Positions 1-5,340 of a DNA stretch of 7,415 bases are shown piece after piece. Within the stretch, counting starts at the first letter, position 1, and each line of letters begins with the position of its first letter. The notes beneath the pieces were generated by a model. It was not told the DNA's origin. It did not search any database and saw only the letters and a program-made list of their open reading frames with translations. Source of the stretch: an uncultured Gemmobacter sp. (GTDB lineage Bacteria > Pseudomonadota > Alphaproteobacteria > Rhodobacterales > Rhodobacteraceae); NCBI GenBank assembly GCA_937983495.1, contig CALKAA010000266.1, positions 1 through 7,415 on the forward strand. The letters are read 5' to 3'. Made by a program: the position numbers and the translations under genes.

Positions 1-1214
1 CTTGGGCGCTGCATGTGATGGCGCTGGCGGCGTTTGAGGTCGCGCTGGCGGTCAGCTTTGCCCGGCGCGACGCGGTGGCGGGGCGGCGCATTGCCTGGGC
101 CACGCTGGCGGCGCTCAGCCTGATCGCGCTGGCGCTTTTCCTGGTCACTTCTGCCGCAGCGCTGACATTGGCGCTGGCGGTGTTGCTGGTGGTGGCTGTG
201 GCGCTGGATCGGCGGTTTCTGCTGCCGGAAATGGGCTGGTTCGTGCAGGCGGGGGCTGTGGTGCTGTCTTATCGGCTGTTGGTCGATCCCGGGATTGGCT
301 GGGGCGAGACGGCGGCCTTGCTGCCCGTTCTGGCGAGCTATCTGGGCGTGGCAGCGGCCTGCCTTGCGGGGCTGCGCTTGATGCCCGAGGGGCGGATCTT
401 GCCGCGCGCAGTTCTGGAAAGCCTGGGGCTTTCGGCCATGGCGCTGTTGGTCAACGTCTTGATCATGCGGCAGTTTCAGTCAGAGGTTCTGGCAGATGGC
501 ACCTGGATTCCCGATCCGCAGCAAAGCCATTGGGGGTTCACCTTACATGCCGTGCCATGGCTGGTTCTGGCCGCAGCGCAATTGTGGCGGGCCGGTGTCA
601 GCACGGGCTTTGCCCTGCAATTGCGGCTGGGGATTGCCGGTTTCGCCGGGGCTTTGGCCATGGCCGGGCTGGCGATGGCTGCGGGGCCGTTCAACCCGCT
701 ATGGGGCTGGGAGGGCGATCCGAACAGTCTGATCCGGGGGCCGGTGCTGCTGGACAGTCTGTTCTTGGCCTATGCGGTGCCGGGGCTGGCGCTGGCATTT
801 CTCACGCCGCGCCTGGTGGCCTTGCCTGCACAGTTGCGGATGCCATTGCGGTTGGTCGGGGCGGGGCTTTTGGTGCTTTATGTGGGCGCGGAAATCCGGC
901 GGCTGTGGCAGGGGCCTTTCATCGGTGGGCCGGGGGTGATGCAGGGCGAGCTTTACACCTATACGCTGGCCCTGATGGCTTGCGGTGCTGGCCTGCTGTG
1001 GCAAGCAGTGGCGCGGCGTTCGGAGCTGCTGCGGCGGGTGGCGATGGCGGTAATCGCGCTGACGGTGGCCAAGGTGTTCCTGTGGGATGCCTCGGGGCTG
1101 AGCGGGCTGGTGCGGGTGGTCAGCTTTGCGGGCCTTGGGCTCGCGCTGGCGGCGCTGGCCTGGCTGAACCGTTGGGTCGGGCAGCGGATGTCAGAACCGG
1201 GGAACCGCGTCTGA
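1..1214 (+). CDS. DUF2339 family multi-pass membrane protein (C-terminal part, 5' end outside window)
   Basis: The reading frame is already open at the left edge (first whole codon at 3, reading WALHVMALAAFE), so this is the C-terminal ~403 residues of a longer protein and the GTG at 15 is not its start. It is almost entirely hydrophobic, with many successive Leu/Ala/Val/Gly-rich membrane segments joined by short Arg-rich loops and one polar loop near positions 476-540. The C-terminal stretch at about 1069-1176 (KVFLWDASGLSGLVRVVSF followed by a glycine/leucine-rich helix) matches my memory of the conserved end of DUF2339 proteins. These are large inner-membrane proteins, usually 800-1000 residues, of unknown function. 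The stop codon (1212-1214) lies inside the convergent haemoglobin gene, giving a 24 bp tail-to-tail overlap. The family call is fairly safe; nothing here shows a function. Confidence 0.82.
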   Translation, partial: WALHVMALAAFEVALAVSFARRDAVAGRRIAWATLAALSLIALALFLVTSAAALTLALAVLLVVAVALDRRFLLPEMGWFVQAGAVVLSYRLLVDPGIGWGETAALLPVLASYLGVAAACLAGLRLMPEGRILPRAVLESLGLSAMALLVNVLIMRQFQSEVLADGTWIPDPQQSHWGFTLHAVPWLVLAAAQLWRAGVSTGFALQLRLGIAGFAGALAMAGLAMAAGPFNPLWGWEGDPNSLIRGPVLLDSLFLAYAVPGLALAFLTPRLVALPAQLRMPLRLVGAGLLVLYVGAEIRRLWQGPFIGGPGVMQGELYTYTLALMACGAGLLWQAVARRSELLRRVAMAVIALTVAKVFLWDASGLSGLVRVVSFAGLGLALAALAWLNRWVGQRMSEPGNRV

Positions 1215-1595
1215 GGGGCGGCGCGCGTCAGCCACACCCATGCTGAGCGCGCGCCCGATCCGGTGGGCCATGGCCGACCATCCGGCGGCGGGTTCAGGTG
1301 GCAAGGTGGCATGGAGCGTGGCATCGAACAGCGCGAGCCAATGCGGGAAATGATCGGGTGTCACATCGCCCGCCTGCCGATGCGCCAGCATGGGCGAGCC
1401 ATCATAGACCCGCTCCCGCAGGATGGCGTTGCGCCAAAATCTGCCAATCTTGGCCTCGTGTTCCGGCCAATCCTGCACATGATTTGCAAAAATCGGACCT
1501 AGCAGCGCATCCCGGCGCACGGCGGCATAGAAGGCCGCGACCTGCGCGTCGATCTGTTCGGGGGTGATGGTGAAGGCGGGGGGGAAGGCGGTCAT
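1191..1595 (-). CDS. Group III truncated haemoglobin (134 aa)
   Basis: A small cytoplasmic haem protein of the 2-on-2 globin family; group III members bind O2 tightly and are linked to NO or redox chemistry, though the role here is unknown. Compared from memory with Campylobacter jejuni Ctb (127 aa), the haem-pocket residues are all present: FY with Tyr23 (B10), His46 (E7) in WPEHEAKIGRFW, proximal His72 (F8) in PMLAH, and Trp86 (G8) in HWLALF. The DLGPIF-type motif of the family appears as LLGPIF (31-36). I chose the ATG at 1593-1595 because GGAG lies 6 nt upstream and the globin homology starts right after it; the same frame is open up to a start at 1646, but those 17 residues look unrelated to globins. 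The last ~13 residues (ADARRPSDAVPRF) extend past the final helix and overlap the convergent DUF2339 gene. The GNAT gene ends 75 bp upstream on the same strand, so co-transcription is possible. Confidence 0.9.
   Translation of the reverse strand: MTAFPPAFTITPEQIDAQVAAFYAAVRRDALLGPIFANHVQDWPEHEAKIGRFWRNAILRERVYDGSPMLAHRQAGDVTPDHFPHWLALFDATLHATLPPEPAAGWSAMAHRIGRALSMGVADARRPSDAVPRF
1220..1255. other. GC-rich hairpin just downstream of the DUF2339 stop, inside the haemoglobin coding sequence
   Basis: Arms GGCGCGCGTCAGC (1220-1232) and GCTGAGCGCGCGCC (1242-1255) form a 13 bp stem with one bulged G (1247) and a 9-nt loop. It begins 6 nt after the DUF2339 stop codon, the usual place for a terminator, but no T-run follows on either strand. 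It is also coding sequence for the C-terminal end of the convergent haemoglobin. It may act as a 3' end stabiliser or a factor-assisted termination site; either role is inference. Confidence 0.45.
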
Positions 1596-1601
1596 GGCGG
1601 G

Positions 1602-1631
1602 CTCCAAAGCTCGGCGCAGGATGCAGCTTTG
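1602..1631 (-). promoter_or_regulatory. Ribosome binding site of the haemoglobin gene with an abutting small hairpin
   Basis: Read on the minus strand, GGAG (1602-1605) stands 6 nt before the ATG at 1595 and decides that start. Directly upstream, CAAAGCT and AGCTTTG (1625-1631 and 1605-1611) can pair as a 7 bp stem with a 13-nt loop. The last base pair includes the first G of the Shine-Dalgarno sequence. The binding site is clear; a role for the short stem is only a possibility. Confidence 0.55.
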
Positions 1632-1670
1632 CCGCGCTTGAGCCAAGGTGGCAGGGTGACGCGGGCCGGA

Positions 1671-2135
1671 TCAGGTAGGGCGGCGATCGTAGATCACTTC
1701 GCCGTTCTGTGAGTGGCCTGCCTTTTCAAAGCCCGCCTTTTCCAGCACGCGGCGCGAGCCGGTATTGGCGGCGGCGACCTCGGCGCGCAGCAGGTCAAAA
1801 CCCAGCCGCGTGAAGGCCAGATCGACCAGCGTGGCAACGCCTTCGGTGCCATAGCCTTGCCCCCAGAAAGCATGATGCAGGCGGTAGCCAATCTCGCCCT
1901 GACGCAGCCCGTTGACCTGTCCGTCATCAAAAAGGGCGAACCAGCCGATGAAAACCCCGCTGTCGCGCAGTCGGGCCGCCAGAACCTCCGGGTCATGGCC
2001 GCGCGGTTGCAGATAGTCAGCCCCGACAAGGTGGCGCATGACCAGCGCGTCGGCCTCCAGCGCAGCCAGATCGGCGCTGTCCGCCGGGGTTGCGGGGGTA
2101 AGGGTCATGCGGGCGGTGGTGAGGCAGGGCAACAT
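1671..2135 (-). CDS. GNAT-family N-acetyltransferase, RimJ/RimL type (154 aa)
   Basis: Transfers an acetyl group from acetyl-CoA to an amine; the substrate cannot be read from the sequence. The layout is that of the Acetyltransf_3 (RimJ/RimL-like) branch: an N-terminal strand LTTARMTLTPATPADSADL (5-23), a LEADALVMRHL helix, the strand EIGYRLHHAFWGQG (81-94), the acetyl-CoA pyrophosphate-binding loop Q93-G-Y-G-T-E-G99, then a helix VDLAFTRLGF, strand LRAEVAAANTGSRRVLEKAGF (116-136) with the typical Asn124/Ser127/Leu131 pattern, and a closing strand. The ATG at 2133-2135 is preferred because homology begins at LTTARMTL; the alternative ATG at 2108 would cut this strand. No good Shine-Dalgarno sequence precedes either. 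The frame stays open upstream to 2291 but would run through the terminator and into the flavoprotein gene. It lies between that terminator and the haemoglobin gene, so any promoter must sit at about 2136-2180 or be readthrough. Confidence 0.85.
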   Translation of the reverse strand: MLPCLTTARMTLTPATPADSADLAALEADALVMRHLVGADYLQPRGHDPEVLAARLRDSGVFIGWFALFDDGQVNGLRQGEIGYRLHHAFWGQGYGTEGVATLVDLAFTRLGFDLLRAEVAAANTGSRRVLEKAGFEKAGHSQNGEVIYDRRPT

Positions 2136-2180
2136 GGCGGCAGGATGCGGCACGGCTCGCCATGGCGCAAGCCGCCAAAG

Positions 2181-2209
2181 TAAAAGGCGCGCCGGAGGGG
2201 CGCGCCTTT
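2181..2209 (-). terminator. Intrinsic terminator of the flavoprotein gene
   Basis: An 11 bp perfect stem, AAAGGCGCGCC (2183-2193) with GGCGCGCCTTT (2199-2209), closes a 5-nt loop. Read on the minus strand it begins 17 nt after the flavoprotein stop codon and ends in TTTTA followed by CTTT, a short, interrupted T-tract. On the plus strand there is no converging gene end that needs it. Good candidate for a rho-independent terminator separating the flavoprotein and GNAT transcripts. Confidence 0.8.
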
Positions 2210-2226
2210 CCAGGATTTCAGCCGGA

Positions 2227-4725
2227 TCAGCCGTTGACGCGGATGCGCTCGTTCTTGGGGTCGAAGGGGCTGTCTTCCACCACCACGGCATCCCATTCTT
2301 TCAGCAGCATCTTGACCTTCAGCTTGGTGCCGACCTCGGCCAGTTCGGGGCTGACATAGCCCATGCCGATCTGCTTGTTGAAGGCCACCGACCAACCGCC
2401 GGAGGTGAGGCGGCCCACTTTGACGCCATCTTTCAGGATGGCTTCCTTGCCCCACGGATCGGCATCTTCCGGGCCGTCGATCAGCACGGTGACGCATTTG
2501 AAGCGCACGCCGGTGTCCAGCATGGCCTGCTTGCCGCGGAAGTCTTTCGACAGGTCCACGAAGCGATCCAGCGCGGCTTCCAGCGGGGTCGCGTCACGGC
2601 CCAGCTCGTTACCGAAGGCGCGGTAGGATTTCTCCTGACGCAGCCAGTTTTGCGCGCGGGCGCCGACACCCTTGAGGCCGTGCTTCTCGCCCACCGACCA
2701 GATCAGATCCCACAGGTAGCGGCCAAACTCGATCGGGTAGTGCAGTTCCCAACCCAGCTCGCCGGTATAGGCCACGCGCACCGCGCGGACTGGGCACATG
2801 CCCAGTTCGATGTCGCGGTAGCTCAGCCAGGGGAAACGCTTGTTCGACAGCACGGTTTCCGGGTCGGCATCTTTCACGATGTCCTTGAGCAGGGCGCGGG
2901 CATTGGGGCCAGCCAGCGCATAGACGCCCCATTGGGTCGTCACGTCATGGATGTCGACATAGCCGCCGCCATTGCCCATGAAATCTTCCGCCGATTTCAA
3001 CAGGAAGTCGCTGTCATACGAGGTCCATGCCCCGGCGGAGATGATGTAGTATTCGTTCTCCTTCAGCCGCACGATGGTGTATTCGGTGCGGGTGGTGCCC
3101 GCATCGGTCAGTGCATAGGTCAGGTTGATGCGGCCAACGGTCGGCAGCTTGTTGCAGGTGAAGTGGTCGAGGAAGGCGGTCGCGCCAGGGCCACGCACCA
3201 GATGTTTGGTGAAGGCGGTGGCGTCGATGATGCCGACGGTCGAGCGCACGGCCTCGGCCTCGGCCTTGGCGAAGGGCCACCAGGTGCCACGGCGGAACGA
3301 GCGGCCATCATGGTCGAACGATGCGGGCGCATCTTTCGGGCCATAGTAGTTCGGGCGATCCCAGCCGTTCACCTGGCCGAATTGCGCGCCCATGTCCTTT
3401 TGGCGGTCATAGGCCGGGGCGGTGCGGAGCGGACGGCAAGCCTCGCGCTCTTCATCCGGGTGGTGCAGGATGAAGACGTGCTCATAGCATTCTTCGTTCT
3501 TGCGCGCGGCATATTCGGTGGTCATCCACTGGCCATAGCGGCGCGGATCAAGGGAGGCCATGTCGATCTCGGCCTCGCCATTCACCATCATCTGCGCGAG
3601 GTAATAGCCGGTGCCGCCCGCCGCGGTGATGCCGAAGCTGAAGCCTTCCGCGATCCACATATTGCGCAGGCCGGGCACCGGGCCGACCAGCGGGTTGCCA
3701 TCGGGGGTATAGCAGATCGGGCCGTTGAAATCGTCTTTCAGACCCACGGTTTCCGACGAGGGCAGGCGGTGGATCATCGACATGTATTCCGTTTCGATCC
3801 GTTCCAGATCGAGCGGGAACAGGTCGGCGCGGAACGATTCCGGCACGTCATAGAGGAAGCGGGCAGGGGCACCGGCCTCATAGGGGCCCAAAATCCAGCC
3901 GCCGCGCTCTTCGCGGACATACCATTTGGCGTCGGCGTCGCGCAGCACCGGGTGTTCCGGGTTGTTCTTGCGGTATTCTTGCAGCATCGGATCGGGCTCG
4001 GTCACGATGAACTGGTGTTCCACCGGGATGGCCGGGATCTTCACGCCCAGAAGGCGCGCGGTGCGCTGCGCGTGGTTGCCGGTGGCGGTGACCACATGTT
4101 CGGCCACGATCTCGAACTTTTCTTCGCCCGGAATCAGCATGCCGCCTTTTTCGATCATGCGGGTGCAGGAGACGACCCATTCGGAGCCGGTCCAGCGGTA
4201 GCCATCCACCTGCACCTTGCGCTCGATGGTGGCGCCGTGCTGACGCGCACCTTTGGCCATGGCCTGCGTCACGTCGGCCGGGTTGATATAGCCGTCTTGC
4301 GGGTGATAGAGCGCGCCGATCAGGTCTTCGGTGTTCAGCAGCGGCCAGCGGTCTTTCATCTCCTTGGGCGTCAGGAATTCGTGATAGACGCCCGCAGTTT
4401 CCGCGACCGAGGAGTAGAGCATGTATTCATCCATGCGTTCCTGACGCTGCGCCATGCGCAGGTTGCCCACCACGGCGAAACCGGCATTCAGGCCGGTCTC
4501 TGCCTCCAGCGATTTGTAGAAATCGACCGAATATTTGTGAATATGGGTGGTGGCATAGGACATGTTGAACAGCGGCAACAGACCGGCGGCATGCCAGGTG
4601 GAGCCGGAGGTCAGTTCGTCACGCTCCACCAGCATCGTGTCCCAGCCAGCCTTGGCAAGGTGATAGGCGATGCCGTTCCCGACGGCGCCACCGCCGACAA
4701 CAAGGGCTTTGACATGGGTTTTCAT
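2227..4725 (-). CDS. Dimethylglycine/sarcosine dehydrogenase-type flavoprotein, FAD oxidoreductase fused to GcvT domain (832 aa)
   Basis: Probably demethylates dimethylglycine (or sarcosine or a related N-methyl amine) and hands the methylene group to tetrahydrofolate, as in glycine betaine breakdown; electrons would go to an electron-transfer flavoprotein. No signal peptide, so cytoplasmic. Domains: FAD-binding DAO fold about 4-375 with dinucleotide motif G11-G-G-A-V-G16 and Glu34 ending strand 2; a linker (FAO_M-like) about 378-430; aminomethyltransferase (GCV_T) about 435-715; GCV_T C-terminal barrel about 735-822. His45 in GSTWHAAGL matches the histidine that carries covalent FAD in mammalian dimethylglycine dehydrogenase. 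GFSFGITAAGG (361-371) is the second FAD contact. In the GcvT half, Glu548 (TRTEYTI) sits at the acidic folate-site position and GELGWE (655-660) is typical. The length fits the family (800-850). Start: ATG 4723-4725 with GGAG 6 nt upstream. Exact substrate is uncertain: these paralogues are common in Rhodobacteraceae and no other betaine genes are in view. Confidence 0.87.
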   Translation of the reverse strand: MKTHVKALVVGGGAVGNGIAYHLAKAGWDTMLVERDELTSGSTWHAAGLLPLFNMSYATTHIHKYSVDFYKSLEAETGLNAGFAVVGNLRMAQRQERMDEYMLYSSVAETAGVYHEFLTPKEMKDRWPLLNTEDLIGALYHPQDGYINPADVTQAMAKGARQHGATIERKVQVDGYRWTGSEWVVSCTRMIEKGGMLIPGEEKFEIVAEHVVTATGNHAQRTARLLGVKIPAIPVEHQFIVTEPDPMLQEYRKNNPEHPVLRDADAKWYVREERGGWILGPYEAGAPARFLYDVPESFRADLFPLDLERIETEYMSMIHRLPSSETVGLKDDFNGPICYTPDGNPLVGPVPGLRNMWIAEGFSFGITAAGGTGYYLAQMMVNGEAEIDMASLDPRRYGQWMTTEYAARKNEECYEHVFILHHPDEEREACRPLRTAPAYDRQKDMGAQFGQVNGWDRPNYYGPKDAPASFDHDGRSFRRGTWWPFAKAEAEAVRSTVGIIDATAFTKHLVRGPGATAFLDHFTCNKLPTVGRINLTYALTDAGTTRTEYTIVRLKENEYYIISAGAWTSYDSDFLLKSAEDFMGNGGGYVDIHDVTTQWGVYALAGPNARALLKDIVKDADPETVLSNKRFPWLSYRDIELGMCPVRAVRVAYTGELGWELHYPIEFGRYLWDLIWSVGEKHGLKGVGARAQNWLRQEKSYRAFGNELGRDATPLEAALDRFVDLSKDFRGKQAMLDTGVRFKCVTVLIDGPEDADPWGKEAILKDGVKVGRLTSGGWSVAFNKQIGMGYVSPELAEVGTKLKVKMLLKEWDAVVVEDSPFDPKNERIRVNG

Positions 4726-4731
4726 GGGCGA

Positions 4732-4735
4732 CTCC
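4732..4735 (-). promoter_or_regulatory. Ribosome binding site of the flavoprotein gene
   Basis: Read on the minus strand, GGAG is followed by TCGCCC and then the ATG at 4725, a spacing of 6 nt. It fixes the start of the flavoprotein directly before its FAD-binding strand (MKTHVKALVVGGG). Confidence 0.8.
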
Positions 4736-4897
4736 GTGCGCGCTGAAGAATTTTCTCATGAATGCCACGGAAGCGGCGCGACAACCCATGCTGACCGACC
4801 CGAATTGGCCAAAAACGACATGGGTGATCATCTGGCAGCGACAGACCGCAATGGGCTGTGACAGGTTGAGGGCTTGACGCAGGCGAGTTGCGGCAGC
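4736..4897. promoter_or_regulatory. Divergent intergenic region with interrupted inverted repeat
   Basis: This stretch separates the leftward flavoprotein gene from the rightward DUF2946/PepSY pair and must hold promoters in both directions. No convincing sigma-70 box pair could be read. Visible structure: ACCCATG (4784-4790) and CATGGGT (4819-4825) are exact inverted 7-mers 28 nt apart, and the 8 bp palindrome TTGGCCAA (4805-4812) lies between them, about 4 bp off the exact centre. A short AT-rich patch, GAAGAATTTTCTC, is at 4745-4757. The repeat is a candidate regulator-binding site. No glycine-riboswitch-like structure was recognised in the flavoprotein leader. Confidence 0.4.
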
Positions 4898-5302
4898 ATG
4901 TCGAGGGGCATGAGCGCCCGCCGTCTGTGCCAGCATTGCCTGTTGCGGATCGTCAGCCTGTGGCTGGCGATGCCGTTCGTGCTGCTGTCGCTGGTGGCGA
5001 AGGGCTATATGCCGGCGCAGGCTGCCGATGGTGGCCTGACCATGGTGATCTGTTCGGCGGCGGGCGCGATCAGCGTCACGATTGATCCTGAAACCGGCGA
5101 AAAGATCGCACATGAGGCACCCGAGGACGGGCGCTGTTCCTGGGCGCAGATGGCCTTGACCGCCCTGCTGCCCGAGGCAGGTGCAACCCTGCCGCCGGTG
5201 GCCCTGCCGCGCGCGATGCTGCCAGTCACCCCGGACGACCTGTGGCGGCCTGCCTTCGATCCGCGCGGACTGTTTGCGCGCGGACCCCCTGCAACCGTCT
5301 GA
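4898..5302 (+). CDS. Small DUF2946-like membrane-anchored protein (about 134 aa)
   Basis: An Arg-rich N-terminus with a CxxC pair (Cys11, Cys14) leads into one hydrophobic segment (about 18-38, ending KGYMPAQA), which may be a membrane anchor or an uncleaved or cleaved signal. The rest would be outside the cytoplasm: VICSAAG with Cys52, a short polar stretch, RCSW with Cys80, a second moderately hydrophobic helix, and the terminal ARGPP. The GYMP...VIC...C...ARGPP pattern recalls DUF2946 proteins, which often sit beside PepSY and TonB-receptor genes for metal or siderophore uptake; their function is unknown. The three extracytoplasmic-side or membrane-edge cysteines could bind a metal or form a disulfide, which is inference. 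The start is uncertain: ATG 4898 is used, ATG 4910 (GAGGGG only 1 nt before it) and TTG 4874 in the same frame are alternatives, none with an ideal ribosome binding site. The PepSY gene starts 38 bp downstream, so the two are likely one operon. Confidence 0.7.
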   Translation: MSRGMSARRLCQHCLLRIVSLWLAMPFVLLSLVAKGYMPAQAADGGLTMVICSAAGAISVTIDPETGEKIAHEAPEDGRCSWAQMALTALLPEAGATLPPVALPRAMLPVTPDDLWRPAFDPRGLFARGPPATV

Positions 5303-5333
5303 TCTGAAACCCTTTTCACAGATTCAGACGGAG
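5297..5333 (+). promoter_or_regulatory. Hairpin ending at the PepSY ribosome binding site
   Basis: GTCTGATCTG (5297-5306) pairs with CAGA-T-TCAGAC (5319-5329), giving a 10 bp stem with one bulged T (5323) and a 12-nt loop. The left arm contains the DUF2946 stop codon (5300-5302). The right arm is followed at once by GGAG (5330-5333), the PepSY Shine-Dalgarno sequence, 7 nt before its ATG. There is no T-tract, so it is not a terminator. It could couple or limit translation of the second gene, or be a DNA operator; neither is shown. Confidence 0.5.
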
Positions 5334-5340
5334 TATATCC

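Noticed and set aside
530..1246. A 238-codon plus-strand frame inside the DUF2339 gene.
   Set aside because: Gly/Ala/Arg-rich frame-shifted reading of the membrane protein; the DUF2339 frame has continuous membrane segments and the conserved C-terminal motif.
1596..1646. N-terminal extension of the haemoglobin to the upstream in-frame ATG at 1646.
   Set aside because: The 17 added residues have no globin similarity, while the internal ATG at 1595 has GGAG at ideal spacing and starts just before the homology.
2136..2291. N-terminal extension of the GNAT protein to the in-frame start at 2291.
   Set aside because: It would read through the terminator hairpin and into the 3' end of the flavoprotein gene, and the added residues do not look like part of the fold.
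2038..4746. A 902-codon open frame on the plus strand, antisense to the whole flavoprotein gene.
   Set aside because: It mirrors the flavoprotein and part of the GNAT gene; its product is a His/Ala/Gly/Arg/Val-rich sequence without recognisable domains, as expected from the complement of GC-rich codons. The minus-strand product has clear domains and motifs throughout.
4745..4757. AGAA-TT-TTCT patch resembling part of an iron-responsive (Irr-like) box near the DUF2946/PepSY promoter.
   Set aside because: Arms are only 4 bp, and it lies about 150 bp from the rightward start and close to the leftward one. Too weak to call an iron-response site.
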